DNA of 62,000 bases from Acanthaster planci (taxonomy: Eukaryota > Echinodermata > Asteroidea > Valvatida > Acanthasteridae). The position numbers and the translations under genes were made by a program. Where the stretch lies: assembly GCF_001949145.1 (NCBI RefSeq), contig NW_019091404.1, positions 3,028,885-3,090,884 of the forward strand, given 5' to 3'. How positions within the stretch are numbered: the stretch's first letter is position 1; each line of letters begins with the position of its first letter. Shown here piece by piece: positions 1-12,040 of the stretch. The notes under the pieces were generated by a model. That model searched no databases. It worked only from the letters and a program-made list of their open reading frames with translations, and was not told where the DNA came from.

Positions 1-552
1 GTTCAACTTTCCAGTTCCGGGCACATGATCATTTATTTCAGTAAAACCCCATTCCTTATATTCAAAGAGGGACATATCTACAAAGTAAGTGGACAAATTG
101 AAGTAAGAGACAGTACTTCATGAGTTTGCTGCTATTTCACAAGTTCGCGTTGGCATTGACATTGCATACGAGTCGCCCGTTAAACCGACCGAAAAATTTG
201 CATAGAATGGCACCAAAGATTCAGCTTTGGACATGCTGTGGAATTTAGGAAATGACCAGGATGAAGTATTCAAGTTTGTAAAACAGGTAAAATGCAAGTT
301 GCTATTCAGCTCAAAAATCAGCTAACCTAAAAATGCTGTGACAAATCTTTGAAGTAATGTGACTTTGATTCCATAGCAATATTTTTTGAATAGGCATATT
401 TAAATAACATTTCCTGATATATTTTGTAAATGTTACAGTTAGTGTCCTCTTGACTCCTTTGCATATATGTTAATTTCAGTTGAATTATTCAGAATCATGA
501 AATAAAAAGGCTGTCGTGTTTGTGACTGTTTTTTGTTTGACTTGTTTTCTAG
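1..552. other. Intron of the M28 peptidase gene or flank, no supported exon
   Basis: This should be the intron, or introns, before the penultimate exon of the peptidase gene. One frame at about 115-286 is open on both sides of a TAG at 203-205 and is followed by a possible GTAAAA donor at 287. Its phase does not fit the exon that starts at 553, and I could not match its translation to the peptidase family, so I do not call it. Confidence 0.4.
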
Positions 553-1808
553 TGAATTCACTTTGCGGAAACTGAATGACAACATCATGTCTGTAGAGAG
601 AGCATTTCTAATCAATGAAGGTGTACCATTTAATCCTGAATCAAGGTCAGTAGATGAATGTAACCCAATGTAACAATGTGTCACAGGTTTCCAGAGCAAT
701 ATTTGAGTGAAAGGCCTTTGAAAGAATCTTGCGCCATGTAAATGAATCCGAGTCCTCAAGATTTGTACCCATGTGTTGTCAAGTTTTCTCAGGATTCCAC
801 ACTGGGTGATACATCAAAACATAGAGTTTAGTTTGCTATTTCTCTTCAAGCTGAAATTGGATGGGATAGCAGTTGGACCAGACCTGCCTAGTGTCTACTC
901 TGTGTATCTACTCCAAACAAGAGCAAAAGAGGGCGTGTTTTTAAATGAAATTGACAATCCTTTGGTACCACATAGGTGCAGAGTTTATGCGTGTTTGACG
1001 AAAGGCACGCTAAGAACACACAACAAATTCAGTCTTGAATGTAACCTGGTTGGAAAACTTCATACCAGTCTGTCTTCAGCTTGGGGCGGATAAAGCACCG
1101 CCCTCATTGACAGGCTGGGCTGACAATCTAACTCCGTTGACACCAGCATTCGATGCCCGCATAAATTCGCAAGAAATCTGTGAGCGTACTCTTGAGCCAG
1201 GGAACTGAAGAAGGTTGTGTATGTGTCGTGTGGCCTCAAAGAGATCACTGCGCAGTAAAGGATCTATCACTGGTGTTCACCCTGGAACCCCCGTTCCACT
1301 GTTTTGTCAAGAAATAGTTGAAACAAGCTCAAGAAGAGTTAAAGGTCTTTCACTTCTGTTGATGGAATCAATAGAAGCTTTGAGTGTTTTCACTGACATA
1401 GAGGCTTTGCATGGTAGCCAAACCCTCTATAACTTTTATTTATTGAAATTCCAAACTGAGTCAAATGTTTGATAGTTTGTGGGGAAAATAGGTTGCTTGG
1501 ATAATTCTTTTTACTGCATTGAAAATGGAAAGCTATTGAAAACCTTTTGCACCATATTCAAATACCCTGGTCATATTTTAACTTGTCAAAAATAAGTTCA
1601 TAAATGACCTCATGTATTTATCAACAGGCATCTGATCTACAGCGCCAACGTGACATCCGTCTACAAGGGGGCATTCTTTGGTCCACTGTCTCAAATGATC
1701 GTCACGGAGAGGGAGCATGGTAATTGGAACTTGGTTGAAGAAACTCTTGGCTACACAATCCTTGGTCTGAATCAAGCTGCAAATATCCTGTCCAGTGTGA
1801 CTTCGTAA
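553..1808 (+). CDS. M28-family peptidase (glutamate carboxypeptidase II / NAALADase-like), last two exons
   Basis: Exons 553-645 and 1628-1808, joined in frame across AG|G (Arg) with an intron at 646-1627. The first exon encodes EFTLRKLNDNIMSVERAF and following residues. The second begins HLIYSANVTSVYKG and ends ILSSVTS before TAA at 1806-1808. This matches the C-terminal helical (transferrin-receptor-like dimerisation) domain of glutamate carboxypeptidase II, where a LRxLND..M..ERAF segment is followed by an RHVIYAP segment and a final helix rich in Ala and Leu. Splice sites are TTTTCTAG at 545-552, GTCAGT at 646 and CAACAG before 1628. The zinc-binding catalytic domain lies left of the window, so activity cannot be judged. 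In the family the products are usually type II membrane zinc carboxypeptidases that remove C-terminal glutamate; which member this is cannot be told from the tail. Confidence 0.8.
1398..1430. repeat. 33-bp palindromic remnant of the 11198-11323 MITE family
   Basis: The left 12 bases, ATAGAGGCTTTG, pair with the last 12, CAAACCCTCTAT, with one mismatch. The first 22 bases also resemble the terminus of the foldback element at 11198-11323. It looks like a deletion derivative in which the two ends are almost fused. It lies in the last intron of the peptidase gene. Confidence 0.5.
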
Positions 1809-4800
1809 TGGTAACTTGTAGAAAATCTTCTCTTCAGTTATGTAGATTTTATTTTCCTTTTTATCCTTTTTCTTGGTCAGTTAAAATTGCTTTCCCTGAT
1901 ATGGGAACATATATTCAACTTTCCCTCTCTTGTGTGTTTTTTGTTTGTTGCATTTTATTTTCAACATGACTGAAGACTGATTTTTATCAAACAACTTGCA
2001 GTTATGTCAAGTGTTCCAAAAAATCTGCCACAATGTAACATTTGGCCAGTTTTATGGGATTTTTTCGAACACAGAACTATCCCACCCAGGCACTGTCTTG
2101 GAGGATTGTTGGATATACATTTATTTATGCAATGATTGAAGATAGGAGTGTTATGTTGTTCCATTAACTCTAGACAACTCTACAAAACCTAACAACGCCC
2201 CAAAACATACACAAGTGGAAATCTTTCAATCCAGTTTGTCTAGTCCTTTGACCTCTCATATTCACTACCATCTTCACTCTCTGTCCACTCAATATAATTC
2301 TGCATTGACTTTTTCAAACCAACTGTTGATCTTGTCTCGGCTTTTGACTATACTCTGAAAATGTCTGTAAATAATCCCACAGAATGTATAAAAGTTTGTA
2401 CTTGTCTCTTTAAACTTTGAAGGAAAATATTTTGCATTTAAGAGTATTATATAGTATATTTGCATTGAAGAATGAAATTTTTTGCAGGTTAATGATCACA
2501 AACAAAAATGCTACCGAAAAAAGTTCATTTTTGAAATAGTGCATGATTTTATGCAGTAATGGAGAAGCTATAATCCCAGTGATTTCAATTGTTTAAATAG
2601 TGTTGATTACAAATTTTTTTTACGAATAATTTTTTTACTAATAATTACAAACACTGCTGCTTATGGACATTCGAAATGTGTATATACATGTATATTATAA
2701 ACTGTGAAGCTAACAGTTTTTGTGCTGAAAAGTTTTGTCCCAAGAAATGTATCTAAACGTGTGTAGCGTATCTGTGTTTGAAAACTGCTGAAACCAAAAG
2801 GCAAAAACAGAGAAGTTGCTAAATTTTGATGTTTACGTCCTGAAACAGACAAGAGTCTTCTTTGCAATATTAGAATTTAGCTGCTGTCCAAGTATTGATT
2901 AAAGTGACTTTGACACTATTTGTGAAGGCCTTCGTGTCCTGCCCTAAAGGGTGGCCACATTAGCAAAAGCATTATCTTGAGTCGCTTCACTTTTTTATGG
3001 ATGACATCCAGAGGCCTCCGTTGCTCTGCAACTTTTGTATTTTTTCGTCATCAGTGCAAGATTTATTCATACAATTCTCCAGCAGGGGATATTGTGTAAC
3101 AAATGTTCAGGCTAAGCGGACGTGTACTGCACTTAGGACCAGTCTCAACAAATTGAAATCTTGGTCTTATTTTTGTTTTAAATTGGCCTCTTTTGACCAG
3201 CTAGACGTCAGCCTTCGGCCGATATTAACTTTATTTCGATATTCTATTTTCTGCTTTGAAGGTCTGAAGCAGTGCACTCAGCGTACAGTGTATTGCATGG
3301 TGTTATATTTTGTGTCAAATTTTGACTTTTCGAATTTTATTTTAAAGAAAATGTACCTCTGAACAGAAACGCGAAATTTCAGCTTTACTTAATGTAGTTG
3401 ACTGGCGCGTATGATAACCAAAGCGTACCTTGTACTTGGGTCAGATTTATGCATGTTTAATTAATTGAAAGCATTTTTCTCTCGCATTGTTCTTATATTT
3501 GTGTTTTGAACTCTCCTGCAAACTTACCTTTGTTATTTTTTTCTCCATTTTTGTTCTACATACGTTGAAATTTTCCGGCAAACCCTAGTCAGAAAAATTA
3601 CACCCTACGGTCAATTTTTGTGAATTTTGATAAAAGTGGTTGAAATACCGTCTATTGGATAGATATTCATGCAGACATCTTTTTTCGTTTTGTTTTTCTT
3701 GTGTTTATTTTTGAACCGTCCACAGCATGTATACAGAGGTTGAGAAGGTGGTGTACTTTGGAAGTTTCAAACTCGTATAAAGAACATTTGGATGACTCCT
3801 GTGAAGATTTTGTACATAGTAAGACGGGAATCATCAGAACTCAGTCGCGAAGAGTAGACATCTAGAGCTGCAATAACTAGTTGTTGGCAGAAATCACTAA
3901 GGTTACACTACACTTTAATGTGTCACACCAGTAGTTTTAAAAATTAAGGTACGCTTACTTTTGCAAGTTACTAGCACCTGTCCGGCTCGTAAGTGTGACG
4001 TCATTGCAGTTTAAACCGCACCCACTTGCACGGTGTGGCATAGAAACTATCGGAACGGAGAGTAGTAAACATTTCACTTCTTAGCTAATGGCCAGTAGGC
4101 GTTAGTAATGGCAGTGCCAGCGTGTATGTGGCGCAGTCACGAACCAATGGGATTGGTGCAAGTAGCACAAGCGTGCGCGTAGAGAAATGGTTGCAGCCCG
4201 AAGTCGTGGCTGCGGCTTGTAGTGTAACACAGACATCTCTGAACAATGGTGTTGCTATTGGCCGAAGCCGTGAGTGTTACACCCAGACCTGGCCTAAGGC
4301 CTTCAAACACAAATTTTACTGCAGAAGAGTCAGAAGGCAGCCTATCGTGTTGAATAACTTTACAGTGCAATTTCTTTGATTGTTTTCACATGTTTGTGTG
4401 ATCATGTGTAGTTACTATCATGTGCCTCCAATCTTCGCACAAAAATACACGAAGCTCTTTTGGTGGTGTTCTCAGATGAGAAGGTTTAATACGTTCCTCG
4501 TTTTTCACTTATTAAAGCAAATAACCTGTGTCATCATAAACATTTACATTTGGATTGATAATAGGCTTGTTAATTGGAGTTATATTTTCGTTGTTAACGT
4601 TCTGTGGAACACATACGCGTACTTGATATGCTTAGAATCCCCCACGTTACCCAAGTACTGGCATAGGAGCTACAGTGGTCGTTATTGAAATACCCCAAGG
4701 CTCCATTATTGTTATGCAATGAAGTCTCAGGTTAATGACTTTAGAAATGCACTGTGTCGAGTGTTACATGTTGTAGTAAATTTTTGGCAAGAACCCTCGA

Positions 4801-5890
4801 GTCCTCAACCGCAAGAAATAGAAGCCAGCGACAGCATACAAGTGTAATGCTTGCACATGCTAGGTTTAGCTGGAATTTTACACTTTTAGAGGAAAAAATA
4901 GCTTCAACCTATCAGAATCGATGGAAAAGTTTTAGCTGTCTGTGAGAAATATTTTCTCAGAGAGTGGCGCAGTAATTTGCGTTCACGAAATATGAAGATG
5001 GTCACACATTTCCGAGGATCTTTGGTAGCTTCAGAGCTAGCACCAACACCATGTTCCATAGGACGGCGTTGCTAATTAGCCAGTACGGTATCTCAAAAAA
5101 CAAGGTCATTCGGGAACAAAGCACGCGCGCGACGTGACGTCCGACGCACTTCATTTTGGCCCTTCGCTGTTTGGATACCGAGCCGGCTCATCAGCACCGT
5201 TTCATGGGAGTAGCGCGTACACAAATTCGAATCGTCACTCGGAGATTTTATCAGCTCCCAATAATGAGCCAGTTCAGCATTACGACTGCGCATGCCCAAA
5301 ATGAAACGCGTCCGAGGCCATATTCGGCTACAGCAATACGCGCACGAGGTCTGCCCTGTCGGCGTGGTCATACGGCCGGCAACTCGCACGTGAGCTCTGC
5401 TCTCGAATGAGATTTTCTTTTCGTGCAAAAGTTCCATGATGAATATTGAAAGTCATCCTAAATTTTAAGGGTTTGGAATATCTAGGATCAAGTTAATCAG
5501 GCTTTGTTTTTGTTTGTTGTTTTGTACAGCGTGTGTTTATAGATGTATATGTTTTTGCTCTGAAGTGATTGTGTGCTTAAAGTTACTAGCCTATGTTCTG
5601 TTCCTTGTGAAATGCAAACAGGCTTGTACAGAAATTGATTGTTATCTTGACTGTATGTAAGATATATATTTTGAGGAGATATTATTCATCTGAGATTCTT
5701 TAAGTTTGAGTAGCTAGAATGACGCCCAAATACCCCCGTTGATTCCTTTATACACTGCAGTCCTATATCGCTTTCTAAGGTATGTTTAACAGTCTTCGAT
5801 ATTTATTTGTATTCATGTACATTGAGAAGGGTGTTCATTGTATTGTTGGTACCAATCCTGTACCCACTAGATATTATACCAGAGTGCAAC
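1809..5890. other. Long 3' UTR and/or intergenic stretch after the peptidase stop
   Basis: No exon with good coding character is visible. AT-rich sequence with short, unrelated open frames runs to the AATAAA at 5891. An ATTAAA at about 2898 is a possible early poly(A) signal. The section 3977-4380 is richer in CpG and starts with a dispersed-repeat copy. The section 5100-5410 is also CpG-rich and open in two frames (5156-5410 + and 5093-5437 -), but neither frame resembles a known protein. Confidence 0.4.
3977..4040. repeat. Dispersed repeat copy, truncated relative of the MITE at 60973-61174
   Basis: The segment containing GGCTCGTAAGTGTGACGTCA and the following AGTTTAAACCGCACCCACT-like stretch aligns with the left half of the element in intron 24 of ATPase copy B (60973 onward). 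No matching right terminus was found downstream, so this copy is truncated or diverged. A weaker match around a CCAATGGGA motif near 4143 may extend it. Confidence 0.5.
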
Positions 5891-5896
5891 AATAAA
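5891..5896 (+). promoter_or_regulatory. Candidate poly(A) signal AATAAA (+ strand)
   Basis: A canonical AATAAA is followed within 30 bases by a GT/T-rich stretch, as at real cleavage sites. It is the best poly(A) signal downstream of the peptidase stop and would imply a 3' UTR of about 4.1 kb. It could instead belong to an unrecognised transcript. Confidence 0.35.
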
Positions 5897-5928
5897 TGTG
5901 AAATCGCTTCATGTGGATTTTGTTTGCT

Positions 5929-6345
5929 GTCGTTTCATTGCATCAGACTGAACAGAATGATATATCGCAGCAATACATAGTACACTCGCTGTCGTTCAAT
6001 ACGAAGCCGTTGTCCAAATGATCGGGCTTTGACCGGGAGTATCGTGAACACTCATCTGTTGGAAGCTGTACAGGTGAAATTTATATCGGCCATTACCGTC
6101 AGCGGCTGGTATTCTTTATGGTGGTTGGCACGAGCGCCCCCTCAACTTGTATTGGTCTGTGGGGCAGTCAGTCTCAGTCGTGTCATCTTGTAGAATCAGT
6201 GCCGTTATAAATGCTGGCTTTGACCAGATGAATGGACCTCTTCTATTCACAGCTCGTGAAGTTAGAGGTGTCAGAGGGGCATGAAAGCTATAAGCACTAG
6301 CATGGAAGGGGGCGATATCAACTCGGTACGTGCACAATCACTCAC
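5929..6345. other. Intergenic, nothing recognised
   Basis: No recognisable exon, repeat or RNA. Short open frames occur on the minus strand but have no splice-site context. Confidence 0.4.
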
Positions 6346-6538
6346 GCGGACCTCTTTTTCCCGACGGACCTCTTGTGCGCGCGCATTCTGTGGGACTGTT
6401 GAAATGTCCTCATCTATGATCCTCATTGATTGCATATAGTTGGCTGTCTGGATTGGCGTTTGATGGCGTCGGCTGGTCAGCTTGCCGAGCAAGTTGGCTT
6501 TTTGGAATACTGACTGGTACTTGTTCCTGTACTTCTTC
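6346..6538 (-). CDS. Candidate internal exon of an unrecognised gene
   Basis: On the minus strand this 193-base segment is bounded by an acceptor (ATCTAG| at 6539-6544) and a strong donor (|GTGAGT at 6345-6340). It is open for 64 codons after one leftover base. The product starts KKYRNKYQSVFQKANLLGKL, is basic at both ends and holds an acidic IIDEDIS stretch near residue 40. The balanced composition and flanking sites are exon-like. I do not recognise the family, and no partner exon could be found on the minus strand, so this may be chance. Confidence 0.3.
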
Positions 6539-9500
6539 CTAGATATTTGACCCAGTAAAGAATTCATAAGGTAGAGTCACATACCGATTTTTATTTCTAA
6601 ATTTATTGTCAGTCACCACAACAAAATACTTTTGATGGAGAATGTCTAAGGCACAATTCGTACTATATAATTTATATTATTTATGTTTATAGAGACACTA
6701 GCTACAATTTGTCAGACATGGTCAGCCATTGAGACAATGCTGTTTCGAATCTTGTGTTTGTGCCAAGATTGCCGACAATTCTTGATTTTCACGTCACGAG
6801 TCAAATTACGCTCTCATTTCACGGTGCACGAAATCGAGGCAAAATACCAAATTTGAACGAGCTACGATGACTCATCACCGATAACCGTTGATAATAGTTA
6901 CAGACCCCACACCAATGACCTAACAACCAGCGGATCTGTTTCGGTGTATGCGGCTACAGTCAACCAAGCTTTAATGCATTAAACCAGATTAGTTGAACCA
7001 CATGTTGAAACTAAGGCTACAGAGGCTATTTAGGGTGTGGTTCTTTACGCACACTCATCCCATTACAGGCTTGAAAATAAGAACCATTAATCATAGCATA
7101 GTCTCGTCTACAGTCGCTAGTATTACTTATCACTTATTGTACAGCTATAAATTATATTTATAGCTGTCGGAACAGAAAACAAGTTTAAGAGCATACGGGT
7201 CCTGCCCAGCAATAGTTCGTTCACCGTTGAGTCTCCGTGGACGGTGAAATGGCCAATATGCCTGTAAAAGAAACACGTCATAGTCCAAATTCCAAGGAGT
7301 GGTAATTTCACTGACGTAAATTCAAACCGAGACTTCCATGACTAAGTAAAGCGAATGGGAGGATCATATTCCTTGTTTTTTGGATGCGTGTGCGTTTTAT
7401 TTTGTCGTGTGAAGATGATTCACACTGCTTGATAAAAACTTAACTGGGGAAAAACGATTGGGAGTGAAATTGTGTCCAATGAATTGAGCTGTTTCTCGAG
7501 TGATCTCTTTTCCAAACCCTTTTTCAATTTAACCTTGGCAAAGATTTTCTGTATGTTTTTTCACCCAATTTTCCCGTTTTTGTTTATCGTGATAAATCAT
7601 ATTTCAATTGTAATGTAGCATTATCAAAATGTTATACGGAACATCATTGTGAAAATATAATCGGTGCAAATGTTCATAAGCGACATTAACTTCGCGGCTT
7701 ACTTAGGTCAGTTCTAATATAAATAGGATATTTACGCACAGGAGGACGAGCTTTGCATGCACTTCACTGTATGCATGAAAACCGTCCAGTATCTCGATGT
7801 CCATTCGGATATATAACGTCGGATTTATGGATATTGTTGGTCACAATACAGTTTAATTCCCACACGGTGTCATGTTTACTTTGAGTCCATTATAAAAACC
7901 ATATTTTTTGGAAGATAGGATGTGTAGAATAAAGGCATTCATTTACCATTTACACCGTCTCTTGGGTCGTTATTCCAACAGATTGTAGGATTGGCACTTG
8001 ATAACAGTGTAGGCATCATGTGAAATGAATCTGGCTTTTCACACAGAAGGAAATTATTTCTTATTTACATAAATAGGTAAAAGTTAATACGGTTATGTAC
8101 AAATAGTCATATAGCTCAAATAACTCTACTAAATTTTCTAATAGTAACAACAGAGCCTCATTTTACGTCATTGTATATAACGAATTTTCTAGTTCGATTT
8201 TGAAGTTTTTACAGTATTCTATTAGTGATAGCGCAGCCACCTCAAGATAAAAACTTTTTATCAGAAATTGCAATTGAAAACATAAAACAGACTTTCTTCG
8301 GAACAAAACTACGCAGCTGCTAAACGAAACCAACACCGAAATAAACAAAGTTGGAACTACTTAGAGGGTGAAACTGTCACTCGTCCACTGGATGTATGGC
8401 ACCTCTAGTTTGTTTAATCAATTATTAAGACGCGATAAAGGAATACACTCTGCAAAATTTGTGTTCACCAAGACGTGCTTGACACACTCAATGTTGCAAT
8501 AGATGCCAAGATGAAAATGTAACGCTGCATTGTCCATCTTATTTCCCTCAACAAAATACACAAGCCTTTGGCTAATAAATCTCAACATAACTATTAAAAA
8601 CATTTGAACAATTCCTTAAATACCATGCTTCAGTATATTCAAGTATCGTTTTTTCATGAATGAAACGGTTAACTCAAACTTTTAAAACCTTTCAAAATAA
8701 TTGCGTCTGCCTACTACAAAGTCTTCTATCTTCATACAAAATGTACTGTACACAATTGCAAGTGATAGTTTACTACATTGTAACATTAAAAAATGAAATA
8801 TTCTTCATTGAGCTCCAGTTTGGAGACAAACACGGAGGAAGGCACCCTTGGAGATTCCTTTCAGAGAAAAGGTGATTATAGAAAACCAAGCACTTGTCAC
8901 CATCTTTAATGTGTATTTTAGAATTGTGTATTGTCTCGATCATTTCTGTCAACACCAACAAGACGGGGAGTTGCGCACATTTTGTACTGTTTGTAGTCTA
9001 CATACATCACACAAGAGGGCGCTGTTTAAAAGACACAGTATAATTAAAAGGTGCAATGACTGTAGACATCGTGGACTTACGTCAAAAGTAAAGGAACGTG
9101 AGTCTTCAAGGTCAGTTCACCTGAGAGCCTCGATGGTGAAATCTCGTGCATATATAACGACGGCCATGTAAATTGTCTGAGTCATTTCACAGTCGTCAAT
9201 CAGCATTACACAAAACAGGTTTTTGTCACGGCAACCAGCGAACAGGTCATCAAAATTTTACGGCTGCGTCTGAACCTGACATTATCAATAACAAAAATAC
9301 AAGCCACAGCATAACCGTTTCGGGCGTGGCTTATTCTAACAAAATGATGTTGGTCCCGAGTAGCAACTAACCCGAAAGTTGAGGCTCACTCAGTGTTGTG
9401 ATTGTAAGCTCTTCCAATACGGAAAACTCCAATCAAGGGGAGACGGGTCTCCTTTGACCTCCTACTACATGCAAAGAGGCATACGATTCTACAAAAAAAT

Positions 9501-9754
9501 TGATTAAAAGATCATGTTACAAAGTAGCATGGTTTTACAGCTATAAACACGTCACCCTGATCAGCAAGCAGCTTGATATTCAATTTAAAAAAAGCCTTTC
9601 AAACTCTCACACGTATTTCTCCCCGGAATTCAAATTTTTCACGCTATCACCATGCTGCACATAAACGAAGTACGACTTCAAACTTGCTCATCGGAGGAGC
9701 TGACAACAGAAGTACAAACCAACCACATCCTCTGAACGTCCATCAATCATGACG
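6539..9754. other. Non-coding region 3' of the RTP-like gene
   Basis: AT-rich sequence, presumably holding the 3' UTR of the minus-strand gene that ends at 9755 and then intergenic DNA. No clear AATAAA was found on the minus strand. A minus-strand frame around 7123-7285, preceded by a TTTTACAG-like acceptor, could be a terminal exon, but it has no recognisable similarity. Nothing else is supported. Confidence 0.35.
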
Positions 9755-12040
9755 TCACACCCTGACGGCCTGCAGCTTGGTGGCTCCTGCGGCAGGGGTG
9801 GGCGTTACCGTCGCACCTGTCGTGGGCGTGGTGGTCCGTGGCCGGCTATCGCATTCGCCGTCTCGACACGCCTGACACAAGTTGGCGTTGTGCTGTGTGC
9901 GAGGCTTGCCTGCTCGACGGTCATAGCGAATCGGCGGCTTGACGAATCCGTAGTACGTCTGAAATAAAGAGAAAAACAGACAGAGAATGACGCCTACGCA
10001 TCTTCCTGCATGACGGTTGGCATGGTTTCATCTTGATTTACCTTTGATTAAATTGCCACGGAGAGGCTTCATTGTATGTTTTGAAGACCTGGAATTCCCA
10101 AACTCTAAAAGCCTTGCCATTACTGACGATCTTCAAGGTGTCTAAAATGATGGCACTTTAGCCATCCTCTTGACTTATGGTACGTACAACTATCATATAG
10201 TTCAGACACCTGCAAATGCCATTGTTTTTCGATGAGGAAACGGGATGGAATGTCTCCGTACTAGGCTGTGTATTATTACCAAGGTCAAGGTTAGATTTTA
10301 CGAAGCCCTGACGAGAATGCACCTTGAAATTGACTATTTAACTATTCACTGGTTGACGTTTCCCCACAAAGCTGAAGCCTCAAGATAATCTGTTTAGTTG
10401 TTCTCTTGTGACCGCGGCTTGTATCGCTACATTTTGACTTCAGGTGCCAGGATATAAAATTGTGTTGAAAACCTCAGGAGAAATGGTGGCCACCAACTTG
10501 TTCAAGGTGTAGGCCAGACTAGACTCAACCTTGTGCTTGGAGGATTGACCCGGTATACCGTTTCCTAACCTTAGTGGTACTTTGCCAGCTAGAAAAGAAT
10601 GGAATCCATGCATGTTGAGTTGGCAAAATAAAACTTGTATCAGGGTGAACATATTTCCACCCTATCCCAAGGCCACCCACCCCCACCCTGGAGGTAGGAA
10701 TTACTGTCAAAGTGACATAGTCCCCACCCCTCAGAAACCACCACCTGTCGAAATGATACGTAGATCTACATTGTAAAGAGAAGCCCATGCTGAATTTTCA
10801 TCCTGGTATCTAGAAACACGACTAAGACCCTCCACGCATAAGGGGTGCAGAATTGATGTCGGGTGAAGTACAAAAGTCAAGAGGACAGAAATCTCAAGCA
10901 GACATGGAGAGTCATTCTTTTCTGTGGACCTTCAAGTGATTTGAAAATTTCTGCAGATGATACGTATATCTCTCTGCACCAGTCTGTAGCTAAGGGGCTT
11001 GTGACCTCATACACGATATCGTCACCTTCCGGAACGTCGGCATCTACTCGGTTACAAATGTTTCATGGGCAAAGCGACATTGTAGCCACCACTTGATTCG
11101 GAAACGGCTTTACATTGGTGTAACCTTTGTGTCAAAAGAAAAAGCCGTTTGTCTTTTTTAAGAGTAGTTTAGAGTGTATGCTATATCGCACAGTTTAATA
11201 GAGGGTTTGCATGGCTGCCATCTTGCAGGTCAGGGTTGTGTTCCACTGGGTATGCACAAAGGAGATTTCCCAGTGGAACAAAAGAACTGCCCTGCAAGAT
11301 GGCTACCACGCAACGCCTCTATACCAAGTGTTTCTCCAGCTGGTTCCCTGACTCACCTGACCAATTCTGTTGTAGAGGTTGCAAAGTACTTTGTTGACTT
11401 CCTCAGGGTACCACATTGCAGGCTCAAACTGGCCGTTGTTACAGCGTTGGCACTGTTGACCGTATAGCTTGAACTGAACAAAGCCGTCACAGTACGGAAT
11501 ATGCAAGAAATACCAGAAGACGACTCGGCCCTTCATAGATGTCCAGCCATGACCACATGTCTGAAAAATGGCCGGAAATATAACTTGTTAGTCGGAACTT
11601 TGATGTTCGAATGTACCGGGGAAATATAACAGTGATTTTGACTCATCACGGTAACGTTTACCTGCTATACCAGTCTGAACAACTTCGTTTTTGTGTGGTC
11701 GGTATGACGTCAGGAATATTACATAACACCGATATCCATTTGTACAATTAGTCATCGTATCCTTTGATCTGCCCTCTTTTTGTCACGATTTTGGTTGGTA
11801 ATCTTCAAGTCATTCTGTAGCATGAGCCTAATTTCCTATTCATATGGGAAAGATGAAACCTCACGTTGGCACGGTAACCATGCGTTGCATTCTCACCTGG
11901 CAACAGAAGCGAACCTTGGCACTGTCTTTGAATCGCCGCCAGCGTGGACTTGGACAGATCTCGGTTGGGGACAGGTACCAGATGTGTGGTAGATACGGCT
12001 GGAAGACTTTGGCGAATTCCCCATTCCAGATCTCGTCCAT
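9755..12040 (-). CDS. RTP-like protein with a 3CxxC zinc-binding domain (183 aa, three exons)
   Basis: Exons in transcription order are 12040-11897 (48 codons), 11560-11357 (68 codons) and 9958-9755 (67 codons plus TGA), all phase 0 with GT-AG introns. The start is the ATG at 12040-12038, one base after a TTTCTGTAG acceptor, so a non-coding 5' exon is likely. The product begins MDEIWNGEFAKVF. It carries CCQTCGHGW across the exon 1/2 junction (about residues 46-54), then GRVVFWYFLH, CQRC (about 85-88) and HNANLCQACRDGEC (about 139-152). Three CxxC pairs spaced this way, with a Trp after the first, are the signature of the 3CxxC domain of receptor-transporting proteins, which help move chemosensory and other receptors to the cell surface. 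Vertebrate RTPs usually end in a membrane helix. This protein ends in a Thr/Pro/Ala tail with no such helix. Its function is inferred from the domain only. Confidence 0.8.
11198..11323. mobile_element. 126-bp foldback MITE with long terminal inverted repeats
   Basis: The two halves are imperfect inverted repeats of about 53 bases. The left end is ATAGAGGGTTTGCATGGC and the right end is the complement of ATAGAGGCGTTGCGTGGT. The inner ends are GTTCCACTGGG and CCCAGTGGAAC around a loop of about 18 bases. It lies in intron 2 of the RTP-like gene. Related termini occur at 1398-1430 and 34070-34127. It has no coding capacity, so movement would need a transposase elsewhere. Confidence 0.7.

Noticed and set aside
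115-286. Possible upstream exon of the M28 peptidase
   Set aside because: The frame has a TAG at 203-205, its end phase does not match the exon at 553, and its translation does not resemble the family.
5093-5437. Overlapping open frames on both strands in a CpG-rich patch
   Set aside because: Low stop-codon density is expected from base composition, and neither product resembles a known protein.
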